Source: Panax quinquefolius
Lineage: Eukaryota > Streptophyta > Magnoliopsida > Apiales > Araliaceae
Length of the DNA: 64,000 nucleotides
NCBI GenBank assembly: GCA_020205615.1
Contig: CM035160.1
Location: 7,108,437-7,172,436 of the forward strand
Direction of reading: 5' to 3'
Shown here: positions 49,440 through 62,300 of the stretch, in pieces
Layout: each line of letters starts with the position of its first letter
Numbering within the stretch: the stretch's first letter is position 1
Program-made: the position numbers and the translations under genes
The notes under the pieces: model-generated
What the model was told of the DNA's origin: nothing
Databases searched by the model: none
The model's input: the letters and a program-made list of their open reading frames with translations, nothing else

Positions 49440-50977
49440 TATAAAAACATTCATATTCAATTATCATGTCCGCATAAAAGACTTTTATTTTGTACCCCCT
49501 CAGTCCCAAGATAAAAATATTGGTTGACTTTTTGCGCATATTAAGAAAGAGGATAAAATGATAAAATTATTCATATTTAAATTATCATTTAATTACTTAG
49601 TTTTATGCAAATTACTAGTGATGCTTCATAAATATGCATAGAAAATAAGAATATATCAATTAATAATAAAGGTATTATAGGTAAATTATGGTAAAAATTC
49701 ATTTAAGGTAAGTAAACATTTAATTTAAGATTACTTAAAATAATAATAAAGATAAATATTTGTCTTTAATACTTATTCTTTAGTCAAAAAATAAATAAAT
49801 TATGACAGTAATATCTTTAGTAGTCGTTCTTTAATCACAATATATTATGACAATACTTCAACTACAAAAATTGGTTTGAGGAGACACTTTTACAAAAAAT
49901 TAAAAATTAAAAAATTAATTATGACATTATAAAAATTAAAATATTAATGTCTATATTACAATTTTGAACAATTTAACCTTTTTGATGAGACTTATATTGA
50001 CATATGAGACCTAACCAGACACTAAATTTCAGAGTAATTCAACAGCAATTTCCTGTTATCACAACATTCACAGGTTAAACTTTCCACCATGTACAATGAT
50101 ATTGTCACAATAATAACAAAACATAAACTATACATGCTTATATATAATATATTTTTTAATCATGATTTTCAAACATAAATATAAATTTTAAGGTGTTTAA
50201 TTATGTTGTAGATAAACCTCATCTGTCTAAAGGAATCAATTAATCAAAGACGTAATCTCATTTATATACAGAAAAGGAATCTTAATACTGACAGACAGTT
50301 TAACATACATTATATTACTCCCTCTGTTCCAAAATTAAAGATAAATTTTGACCTTTTAAAATCAATTTGTAAAATTTTAAAATTCAAAATTAATATAAAA
50401 TTATTAATTTTAATACAAATAAATATAACAATTATAAATTAACTATGAACTACTACTAACAATTATAAAATAACTATGAAATACTATTAATTAACACCTT
50501 TGTTGTTTTGATACAAATAAATAAAAAGAGGAAATGATCCTGTAGGATTTGGTAAAATGCTGGCCAGTGTCCTAACTAACAAAATTGTATCGTATAAATA
50601 AATGCCATAAGCTGAATTCAGTATCTCCTTTTTCTAACAGCTAACCTAACAAAGAGCCTCTTCTTGATACCTTATCTACTAATTAATAAATACACTTTTC
50701 TCAATTTGTCAAATTCTCCTATAAAAGAACATAACGACAAAGAAAACAAAAAAGATAAAAAATATATATATAGAGTTCTCCTTTGGCATTCATAGAACTG
50801 CCAACTGCCAACGAAATATATATCATACATAATTGACTAAAAGGGCAAAACAGGACCCATATAAATTCTAAATGGATAAAAACAGTAATCTTTTTTCACT
50901 GCTTTGCCTGGACTCCTTTTGTTCTGCTTCTGCAGTCCGCTTTTATCTCTTTGTATCAATCTTTTTCACATTCTGCC
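49440..50977. other. intergenic, with two MITE-like fragments
   Basis: AT-rich, no genes. Around 49494-49560 (accccctcagtcccaagata..ttggttgac) and 50321-50360 (ctccctctgttccaaaat) are single ends of Stowaway-like elements without matching partners. The UTP14 3' UTR must lie in the last few hundred bases. Confidence 0.4.
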
Positions 50978-53900
50978 TCAATTCTTGTTCTTCTTCTTCT
51001 TCCCACTCTTCTGCTTCTTCCCACTCCGCTTATGCTCCTCTGCTCTCCCATGGGGATCCACATCTTCAAATTTGATTGGTTTTATGATCACACCAGATTT
51101 CTTCACCACCTGTATGAATCACAAACAAAGTCAGAGTAGCCTTGCAACCATATTGCACTAATCCTTGTGTCATAGTGAGGATGAAAACCAAAACATTCAC
51201 AACGAATATATAACAAAGGGAGGCAAAAGTCTAATGTGGAACACACTTCTGGGCGATTAAGAGCTCCAATTGCAGTTGCAGGGTTGAATTCAGGACCAAT
51301 AGGCATCCGGATGCTCCGCTCAAAAACTTCCTTTGATGTGTACGGATAAGGCAATGTCTTTGTGTGCAGCTTCTCAGCCTGCCATATACCATTACAAACA
51401 CCACATATTAGGTAATAAACAGAGTTAATGAATTGTGTACATGTGCAATGCGTCTGTTCCTGATTACTTCAGTTTCTATCATCTAAATTGTAGCGTAATG
51501 CACCTAATAAACCCTATAACCAAAATGACTGACCTTTTTATCCACCTTCTCAGATATGATCACATTCTTAAGATGTGCATCCTTCCTCTTCTTAAGAGTT
51601 TCTTCCCTCTTCTTTTTAGCATTCTCATGCTCTTCCAGCATCCAAGAAGGTAAGCCTCTCTTTTTTTGTACATGAGTCCACTGACCCCAGCCAGGGAGTA
51701 GAACGGGCTTTTCTGGTTCTGGATTTTCCTCATTTAACATCTCCTCTTTATCCTTCTCAAACTCTTCCTCCACGTCATCACCCGCAAAAGCACGCCTTAT
51801 AAGATCAGCTTGAGATGGGAGTTCGTAGGTTAACTTGTTTACAGAAGTTAAAATCCCATCCACCATACCAACTTCACCATCTGTATCACTATTATTTTCT
51901 AGTTTCTGTAAAAACACAACATACAGAAATAGAACACAAATAAGAATAATAAGAGACCATTGAATAAAAATGGTGGTGCATCTTATATATTCTAAATGGT
52001 TGTACCTCTATCTCATCATCATAAAAAGCAGGCTCCATAAGCTGTGAAGAGTTTTTGCCATTTGCAACCATTTCATTTTTATTTTTCATCTGCTCGGTAA
52101 ATTGTGGTAGATTTTTTTTCTGTTCAACATTCAAATTTAAACAAGGGTAAGAATGGAAGGGGAAAAAATTATTCCATTCAATGAACGGAAGTGAAATAAT
52201 TGAAGTCAAATCTAACCTTTTTCCATGAGTCAGACGCGAATAGAGCAACTTCATATGTTGTCTTGGGACCCGGGTCCTTAACAATTTCATCAAAACTCTA
52301 CCCACCACAAAGATGAAATTGTTGTTACTCTCACATATTAAAAACAAGATACATTCTGAAAAAGAACTGTTGAAAGAAAAAAAGAAATTCCCTCACCTTG
52401 AACACATTATCATGACTAATCTCAGACTCCTCGCGAAGCACATTAGGATCAACATTAATATCTTTATGCATATAGTTTCTTCTGGCATTTCCAACATCAA
52501 CATCTTCTTTGGTCTCAATGTCATCTTCACTATCAGTATTTCCATAATAATTATCTGATCTAATCTTTTTACTTGATTCTTGAACCTGCTGTTTTGGAGC
52601 ACCAAATACCCTCCTGCCACTGGAAGTACCCGTTTTTAGACTTTCTGTGTTGCTCTTATCCTCCAATTGATTCAGTGACGATTCATATTCTTGAAGGGCA
52701 ACCTTAGCTTCTTCATCAGCTGCCTCTTTCCTCCTTTTCAACCCGCGGACCTATGTCAATGGAATCAGCAGAAGAAAAATTGATAAATAACTACCAAACC
52801 AGGAATATAAGAGTTCACACGAGGGAACATAGCAAAGATTACCATGAAAGGTAAAGAAAGCACTCCTGATTTAGGCATTTCATCATCTTCTAGTACTTCA
52901 AGTGTCTTCTCTTTCGCTCTCTCTAACAATTTCAATGCACCCTCTTGATCTGAACCAACTGAAATGTCATCAGCCTCGTCATCATCACTGCTGTCATCAC
53001 TGCTACTACCATCCCTCATTGAGTTCATTTTTCTAGTCAAAAGAGCATGTTGATGGAGCTGTTCATTGATAGCAGCTCGAGTTCCATCATCTTGGGCACT
53101 CAAACCACGCTCTAAAATGCGTCTCGCCCATTTGTTATTGTTCTTGTGCTTCAGTGTCAAGCGTTCCTATGACAAAGGACATGTTAACAGATTAAAACAG
53201 AACTTATTTTTTACAATCAAGAAACTTTTACAAACTTACTCTTTATGTAAACAATATGACTAGAAATAATCACCTGAAGCCTTTTGAACTCTTGCTTCAT
53301 CGCAAGTTCTTTAACAGCTTCAGGGTCCATTTCAATTTCAGACGCTGCTGCTTTCAATCTGTCTTTCTTCAACAAGCGATGGTATGTTTTGGACTTTATC
53401 TTTTTAACTCGTTTCGCCTTCATTTCATGACGAAAAAGAAGATTACGCATTTTGGCAAGACGGTCCTGGCGATCCTTCACATCTTCAACCGATATCTGAC
53501 AAACATAATTTACGAACCCCAAAAGAAATTTTTTATTAAGCCATCATATTAATTTGTGTTTTTTTCTCATTGATAATTTTCGCCCCAAGTATGGGGATTA
53601 CAACCGGCAACCTTGAGGTAATTACTATATTCATTTTCCACTGTATAAATGTTTTTATAGTAAACTGCATTGACAGTGCAATATTATAGCCATGTATAAC
53701 AGAAACAGTAGAATTAAATCTATGGTGTTGAATTTTACAACCCTTCTACCTTGTTCAGTTCAAGGAGCCTGGCACCATCTTTTTTGTGAGCTTCTGCAAC
53801 TTCATTATTATTAACCAATGCAGCCATTTGTTTCTCAAAAGCAGTTCTAGGTTCAAATTCCGAAGCAATTGCCCCCACTGTGGAAAAACCCAGGTCTGTA

Positions 53901-55137
53901 TCTTCGTCAAAGTAGATCGTAGGTGCCTCTCTGTTCCTCTTGACCAACGGTTCCCACTTAGTGATGTCCTTCTTTGATTGCTCATAAGCTGCCTTTCTTT
54001 CCAATTTCTCTCTATCTGGTTTTGGAAGGGGTGCATGAATGGACATAGACTTTCTCTCCATTCGTTGCATGTTCCTTTTAAGTTTGGTGAAACCAGACTT
54101 TCCGTGAAGTGGGTCCAGAAGGTCATGAATACTAATGGAACCATCACCATCCAGTACATCACGACTAGGATTATACTCATCCTCTGGATAAGCCTCAGAT
54201 ACGACAATATTCTTTTTCCTCTTTTTGCCTGGTAAATAATAAAAACATCAGGCTTGTCCTAATAATGATTGAAATAAAAGGTGATGGTCATATATCATTT
54301 ACAGACTATTGGGAAATTTTCTAACAAGTATGTCAGACTTTTAGTCAATAAATATGTCAGACTTACTTTTTACAGAATTATTTAAACAGAATGCCCAAAA
54401 CTATATGGAACTGAAAAGGCAATCAAAAATCCAAGCACAAGCTACTGGAGCAACATTCCTTCTATTAGCATGTCATGCATCCTAAACTTTAAAAAGCATG
54501 GTAATTTAAAGAATGTTTTTTGGCATTTTTAAGGTAAGTAATTTGAGGCTCAATGTTACCTTCAAAAGCATCACCGGGCAATCCAGTGATTTCTTGCAAC
54601 ATCCTTGCATGCCTGCCATCGTCTTCCTCTTCAATACTATCTCTTAGGTCTCTGTTAGTACCACCAAAATCATCGTCCTCATCTTCATCATCAGATTCAA
54701 CATTCTCATCCTACAAATATAGCACATCTAAACCCCAAGGGATGGGAGAAATGGTCGATACTTAAAAAAATGAACTAACATTAGAATTATACAAATGAAC
54801 TAACCTTAAATTCGTCGGGAAGTTGGTACTCGAAATTATCAACAGGGTCATAACGGCGATTCTTACGGGATTCTTCCTCGGGAATAGCTTCCTCGTATTC
54901 ATATAGATCGTTAGCATCATCGGAATCAATTTCTTCGTCACTGAGGGAAGGATTATGGTTAGGGTTTAGGAGCTCGACCTCTCTCCGCAAAGCGTTAGGC
55001 AAATGGGGACCAGTCCTCTTCGTTTTCTCTCCTCGACCTCCTTTCTCCGAGTTTGTATGCTTATTTTTCCTCATCTGATTGCCTCTCTCTTTCTTATGTG
55101 TGACTTCGTCTCTCCTTTTTCTCTTCTTGTCCGCCAT
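50978..55137 (-). CDS. UTP14: U3 small nucleolar RNA-associated protein 14 (UTP14), 11 exons
   Basis: UTP14 belongs to the small-subunit processome in the nucleolus and in yeast stimulates the helicase Dhr1 during 18S rRNA maturation. Exons (minus): 55137-54805, 54710-54560, 54228-53750, 53495-53274, 53166-52843, 52750-52397, 52297-52217, 52119-52006, 51905-51534, 51378-51247, 51109-50978. All have GT-AG borders and the summed length, 2694, gives 897 aa without frameshift. It starts MADKKRKRRDE with a basic, nucleolar-type N-terminus. Acidic runs follow (SLSDEEIDSDDAND; SSSDDSSDDDEADD). The conserved core includes KSKTYHRLLKKDRL and the C-terminal part LLPGWGQWTH, with the GWG signature of the family. 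It ends in a Lys-rich tail (GKKKKNKN). Head to head with PARP2. Confidence 0.95.
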
Positions 55138-55192
55138 CTCTGTGAAGGGAACAGAGAGAGAAGGAAAGAGAAAAAAGCAAGCGGCAGCCTCG

Positions 55193-55199
55193 TAGGGTT
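55193..55199 (-). promoter_or_regulatory. telo-box core upstream of UTP14
   Basis: The minus strand reads AACCCTA about 60 bases before the UTP14 start. Telo-boxes are typical of plant ribosome-biogenesis promoters and 5' leaders. A single short match can occur by chance. Confidence 0.4.
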
Positions 55200-55302
55200 G
55201 TGTTTGGAGACTGCGTTAGGTTTTGTTCCACTATGTTTGTGACAAAAAGAAAATAAATGATACAAACCTTAAAAAAAAAATAAAAAAATAAAAATAAAAA
55301 AA

Positions 55303-55478
55303 TAATGCTAGACACATAAACTATTTTATAAATTATTGATGTGGCATACTCCACTTCAATATATTGTGTGGGGCCGAAGATTACATTGAAATAATTTGTT
55401 CATCAATATACTGAGGTGGAGTATGACATATTAACAATTTATAAAATATTTATAAAATAGTTTATGTCTATAACATTA
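55303..55478. mobile_element. fold-back MITE between UTP14 and PARP2
   Basis: The left arm (taatgctagacacataaact.., 55303 on) is mirrored by the right arm (..agtttatgtctataacatta, ending 55478). Each arm is about 70-80 bp with ..ccactt/aaggtgg.. near the loop. No coding capacity. It lies about 170 bp upstream of the UTP14 start in the shared promoter region. Confidence 0.75.
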
Positions 55479-56329
55479 CTCAAAAAAAATAAATTAAAAC
55501 ATTTAAACGAATCAGGCGAGCCCTTTTAAACGAGTCTCAATATTTTGTTCGAATTTGACTAATTAATAAATAAGTTGAGCCGAGAGTTAATTAGTTATTT
55601 TTTTAAACACTATGTAAAAATAAATATTTTAATTAACTAAATACTAAATTATCAAGTTTAAAATTAGTTTAGATCGAGTTTAAATGAGATGAATTCGAAT
55701 AAAAAATAGTATAAATTGAGCTCAACTCGTTTTAATTAAACGAACCCCATAAGTTGAAGAATTTTGTTCACGAACAAATCAGTTAATTTATCGCTCTATT
55801 AATACATTTTTTATGAGTTAAAAAAAATAAATTTCTAATTAAATTTAAATAACCACTTTACCCTCCTTAAATCTTAAAAACTTTGGTTACTTCTTTTCAC
55901 CAATACTTCGAAATTATAACGACAATAATTAATTTTTCAAAAAAGCTTCATATTCCAAGACTCCAAGGTTTTACTATTTTTTGAATAAAACAAGACATAA
56001 AAATCATAATAAAATGTACTTAAATATTATTAATGGGGAAAAAATATTACTAGTAGTATTTTATTTTTAAATGGAAGGGATGGAGTAATACGCGCGTGGG
56101 ACTTGATGGACATGGAGTAGTCTTTCCGCGGAAGTTTATTAAAAGTTGGATATGAATTTAATTTATGCTACATTTTCAAACCTTTACAATGGCACTTGGA
56201 ACTAGTCAATGCTTGTACCGGAAGCTATACAACTACTTAATGGAGTACTTCATATATATATTGGTATTTTCTTTAATTATTCTCTATGTTCTTGTCTTAA
56301 TAATTCTCAGTGACTTGAATCGGGTAGAA
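55479..56329. other. PARP2 upstream region
   Basis: AT-rich. A typical intron end (ttcttgtcttaataattctcag, about 56290-56310) precedes the first recognisable PARP2 codons, yet no donor exon with SAP-domain coding was found back to the UTP14 start. A truncated Stowaway-like end (ggaagggatggagtaata) lies at about 56074. Confidence 0.45.
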
Positions 56330-59300
56330 ATGAGCAAAGATTCAAAAACTAGCAAGAAAAGATTGAGGGGAGATGATTCTGAAATTGGGGATTCGAATAA
56401 AACCAAGGTTACTGACAAGTTCAGAATCATGACTGTTAAACAATTACGCCAAGAAGCCACTCTTTTAGGGATTTCTACAAGCGGGTCGAAGAAGGAGCTT
56501 ATTGATCGGCTTGTGAGCAAGTCTAAAGACATTGTTATAGATGGTAATAGTTAATTAAGCTTCAACTCACTTTTTAATATATGAATGCATATTACTATTA
56601 TGTATTGCCTGAATTATTTGTCATCGACTGTTGATTTGTATTAGTTCTAATGCCTGTTGCCACAAATGGTATGTTTTCCTTTGCTTTTCCGGATTACTAA
56701 TGGTTTTGGTGGATGTTAGGGAACGAAGAAAAAGATGTGAATAAAAGCAAGGAGGAGAAGCTGGTAACAGCTATCAAAAAAGGTGCAGCATTATTGGATC
56801 AATGGCTTCCGGATGAGATTAAGTCTCAGTACCATGTTCTGCAACGAGTAAGGGGATTTTTGTCTTTGCTTTGTTGATTGATATGAAGATTGCGAGGCAT
56901 GCTATTTCCTTAGTCTATTTTTGTTTCTGTGTATGTAGGGGGATGAAATTTATAATGCCATGTTGAACCAGACAAATGTTGGGGATAACAATAACAAGTT
57001 CTATGTTATTCAAGTTCTAGGTTACTTCTCTATTCCCTTAGAAATAACAACTTCTATTTCTCTTTGAGGATATATATATACATATATATTCATTAATGAG
57101 AAGTAATGGAAAAATTAAAAAGAAAATATATGTGCCTCAAGGTAATGAATTAGTAGAACATGCCAAGTGAAACATATATTTGGCATTTTCACTCTACTTT
57201 AAGAGCATGGAGCATTGGTCATTTCCACGTTGCTAATTGGAATCCCATTCACAAGTCTTTATTTGCTTTGTTACAAAACAGTCATGAACATACATGCTCA
57301 TGTCTATCAGATTCCACTAGTATTTTTTTTTTACTCTTAGTTTCTATCTTCCATATCCTATTGCAGAATCTGGTGATGGTGGCAAATTAATGGTTTACAG
57401 TAGATGGGGAAGAGTTGGTGTAAAGGGTCAAGATAAGTTAAATGGCCCCTACAAATCACCAGAGAGTGCCATCCAGGAGTTTGAACAAAAATTCTATGCC
57501 AAGACTAAGAATCAGTGGTCCAACCGGAAAGAGTTTGTTTGTCACCCAAAGTGCTATGCATGGTTGGAAATGGATTACACCGAGACAGAGAAAAAGTTAG
57601 AGGTGAGTTTTTTTCTCCTCTTACACTAATACTTACTTGTAGTAGCTTTATGCTTGAGGTACCTGCATTTTTGCACGTTTTCGAGAAAGTGACATCCAAA
57701 ATAAAATTTATGAGAAAAAATATAAAAGGGGACACTAATGTTACAAGGGTAACATTTCAAGTTCTTTTCCTCAAGTTAAGTTTTATTTTCAATTGCCTTA
57801 ACGAAGTTGGCGGTCCCATGTGCCAAAAATTTGAGTGTCCAACCTTTGTTGGATTGACGATCTTCCACATTAACATTTTGAACTTCGAATGTCATATTGT
57901 CCACTACTTCTGAAGTCCTAATAACCATTATCAGGTCCAAGCGAACTCTAACTCTACAATCGAAATTCAACCTCGAGAAACAAAGCTGGAAGCCCGTGTA
58001 GCAAAGTTTATCGATCTTATTTGCAATGTTAGCATGATGAAGCAACAAATGATGGAAATAGGTTTGTTTATTACACTATTACTTATAATCATGATACTAG
58101 GACGCAAGTATGATATATTTTTGTTTCAATCATATTGTTGTCAATATGTTTTGTATATTATATTGTAGGATATAATGCTGAAAAGCTGCCACTTGGTAAG
58201 CTAAGCAAGTCAACAATTTTAAAGGTTAGTCTTTCTGTTCTGCTCTTGTGTTTTCTTACAATTCACTAATATCATTTCTAATTTTTTTATTATGTGAAAG
58301 TGAAACCGAAATATAAAGGGTATGATTTTTATATTTTAATCAAATCAGAAGTTAGTTACAAGCAATACTTGAAATATATCAAGGTACAAAAAACTTGGGC
58401 CAGGCTCAAAATCAAGTGATGCTTATCATGACTACTTATTGTTCCAAAAGCTTAACTCGTGGTAGAAGGACACAGTAAAGATTAAACTTTTTGCACCTCC
58501 TCATACATTCAATCCCATTCTTGCACTTGGAAAGAGAAACTCAAAGAAAAGAAACTAGATAGACATAACAGAGTGTGCGGGATGATTGGATTTTGGTGAA
58601 CTTTTAACTTAATACATCCCACATAGAAAGCTCTCTTGTAATGCTAGACCACCGGTTGCTCCAAGAGCTCAAACTATTTGTGAATGGGGCCCAATGTATG
58701 TATCAAGTCTTCTTGGGAGTGGGTCAGTGGGGTGTCATTTTGAGCATCTACTTTAGGTTATTGCCAATGGCATGACTGATCAATGTAACTAGGGTTATGT
58801 ACTGATTTCAGCTTTTACTCTGGCTTCAGAGACGACATGATTATATAAGTGAGTGGAAGTAGAGTCCACTAACAGCAGTTGATTTGCAAGCTTTTTGTGT
58901 AAATTTATTATATCCTTAGCTGCTGAGTTCTTTCTCTGGAAGTAGAGTCCACTGACGGCAGTTGATTTGCAAGTTTTTGTGTGTAAATTTATTGTATTCT
59001 TAGCTGCTAAGTTCTTTCTTTCTTTCTCTCTCTAATTGAATCTTTAGGTGTTTGGCTTTAGAGATAATATGATGGTTTTGTGTTATTTGTTTATCAACTC
59101 TTTCATTTAAAGCATTCTTGTTATTTGATTTGAACATGTATAGGGCTACGAAGTGTTGAAGAGGATTGCTGATGTGATTGGCCAATCAGATAGGAAAAAG
59201 CTTGAGCAGCTAAGTGGGTGAGAATTTGGAAATCTGCTCTCTCTAATTCTTAGAGTTACTTTTCACATTATTAACTACAAGGTTCTCACAGTATATCAAA

Positions 59301-62300
59301 ATATATATGTTCTACTTTTCTTCCATAATCATACTTGTGTTGCAGTTTCAAGTAGTTGCTGCTATGGAATATTTTCACAACCTATGACCAATATGTGACA
59401 ATATCTCATGACTTTTGTTTGCAGAGAATTTTATACAATTATTCCTCATGATTTTGGGTTTAGAAAGATGAGTGAGTTCTCTCTTTCTCTCTCTCCTGGT
59501 TCCTCTTATATAATTTCTTCTTGTGTTTATAGGTGATCGTATTAAGATAGTTCTTGGAATATAGCAACTTGCTACGTACTTTTCTTTATTTCCTTTGTAA
59601 ATGATGTGTAATCAACATTGAAAATTTTATGTTGATAGGTGAATTTGTCATTGACAGTCCTCAAAAGTTAAAATACAAATTGGAAATGGTATTTCCCTAT
59701 TTTCTTTGTCGATCATTGGGTTGCCATGAGATTTTGTGTGTGTATGCATTTAGTCACTTTTATTGAATCATTGACAGTGATTAGTTTTGATGTGATTTAA
59801 GGTTGAAGCCCTTGGAGAAATTGAGGTAGCAACAAAATTGTTGGAGGATGTCGCAGGAATGCAGGTATTGATCCTTTGGTCTTCTACTACTTGTTTGATT
59901 TTGTGTGTCAAATTCATGACTTTCCTTGTTGTTTAGGACATTTCTTTTAAGTTTCATGCAATAATTATAACCAAGATGATGTTGTGAGCCGTAAAGCTGT
60001 AAACGAACCAAACAGTTCGGGCTCGACTCAAAAAAATACGAGCAAGACTCAGATTCGTTAATAATATGATCCTAATCTGAGTATAAAAATAGTTCGAATA
60101 AAAATATGAGTAAAATGTGAGCAAGATTATACACTCATTTAAGATTCAAACTACTCGAATTCTCAATTGTGATTTGATACATACTTGATTGATACAAATT
60201 CGATTAGATACTCGATACATTCTCTTATAATATATACAAAATTAAATCAAATTAGGATAATTAATTATTTTTATTTTATTTTGTTTTGTTTTTAATTTAA
60301 ATTGTGATTTATATTTGTAAAGTGTAATAGTAAATATATTTTCTCATTTCTAAGTAAAACAACAAATTCAATTTATAATTATATTTATTATAAAGTTAGT
60401 TATTATATGGAGACTCGAATTCGAGCTTGAATTTGAAACTTGCGTATAGTTTGAATATAATTTGATCTTAGTCGGATCAAATTTGAGTAATAAATATTAG
60501 AGTTGGGTCAAATCTGAGTAGAATTTTTCAAATACGATTCGAATTCGAGTATGAATTTAATGTTTCGAGTCGAATTCGGGCAGCTCTATGTTCACTTCGG
60601 TTCGACTCGTTTACACCCTTAGTGAGGTGGAAATTGGGTTTTACATTTAGACTTCAATAATCCACACTTGAAGTTCAGTTTTTATTATTTAAGAATCCTA
60701 AATGCCTCATTTCTTGAGACCAGGTTACTTTGTCCTCCTTTTACATGATACTAATAGATATTCATTGAACTAAGTTGGGCTTTACTGATTTTATTGTACC
60801 TACTTCAAGTCTTTGGAACTGTCAATACAACGTACGTATTCATTTTTAAATCTCATTCGGATGGAATTTGTGTTCGCTTTGGCAGTTTTTGGATACTAGC
60901 TTCTCTGTTGAATGACTTGTAACTTCGGTTTTAAATTTTTACTTTTGCTGTTGTAATAGGAAGATCCATTGTATTCTTGTTATCAACGCATCAATTGTGA
61001 TTTGATGCCCCTTGAAGTCAATTCCAAGGAGTTTAATATGGTATGAGAAACACCTTTTCACTCATTAATCACTTAATCCTTGCAACTTTAAAACATAAAG
61101 TTAGCAATTGCTTTGCTCTTCCTTCCTTGATGACCTAAAAGTCTTTATGAAGTAGAAGTTCTGCTGTTTATTATTTTGCATCCAATTGGATGATACTAAC
61201 CTTGGTATATTTATATGTAGATTCTTTTTTTGTGTTCAGGTTGTTAAGTATATGAAGAACACTCATGCAAAGACACATTCGAACTATACTGTGGATATTG
61301 TCCAGATATTACGTGTGTCAAGGAAGGGTGAACTTGAGCGATTCAAGAAGGTAAATAGAACAGTTTCCTTTTTTTATGTGGTATCTTTTGCTTTGTACTG
61401 AAGTTGTATCTTGTTGCTTTCAGATTGTTGTTATTTGTAATCATTTTTAGCCCGGCATAACTTCTTTTATTCTTTTGAGCAGTTCTCCAATACAAAAAAT
61501 AGAATGCTTTTGTGGCATGGTTCTCGGCTCACAAACTGGACTGGAATTCTAAAAGAAGGTTATCCTTTCTTCCAGTTCATATTATTATTTCTGTTGAATA
61601 TGCAAATGTTCTCACTACAAGTTGTACCATAAAAAAACCACCAGGTTTGCGCATCGCTCCTCCTGAAGCACCTGTAACAGGTTATATGTTTGGAAAAGGT
61701 GTTTATTTTGCCGACATGTTCTCAAAAAGTGCAAACTATTGCTGCTCAACCCCTACGGCTGCAGAGGGTGTGCTGCTTTTATGTGAGGTTGTCCTTAGTT
61801 GATTTTGTAATTTCTATGTTAAAAATCCGCCGTGTTACTTGAATAAATTTGGAGAGCTTAAATTGAATTTCAGGAAATGTCATGTGCCATCACTTATTCA
61901 TTTATTATTCACTCGTTAGAAAAGATCCTTCCTTTTCATGATTTTATGCGAGGAAAAAGAGAGAATTAGAGATACTTTGTGAAAGACAAAATGTTTCACT
62001 TTCTTTTATGATCAAGTTAGTGTGTTTTTTCTAACTTGTGAAGTCACAGTGGAAGATATTGAATGTGACGGTGTATCACGTCTTTAAGTATCACACACTC
62101 ACGTAATGGATGAGAGAGAAATGTTTCATATCTTTTGCTCTCCTATCATCATTGATGAAGTGGGGATCCACACATTTCTTTCAATTCATTATGTTGAGTC
62201 TGTGATACTTGATGACGTGATACCACTGTTAATACCACTGTTACGGACAATATTTTCTCGATTTTTCAGGTTTTTTTTGTTTTGTTGAACTAGTTTTCTT

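Noticed and set aside
53786..54235. Plus-strand open frames across UTP14 exon 3
   Set aside because: Shadow frames opposite a well-supported exon.
57515..57913. 132-codon plus-strand frame over PARP2 exon 4 and intron 4
   Set aside because: Wrong frame relative to the WGR-encoding exon and runs through a clear GT donor.
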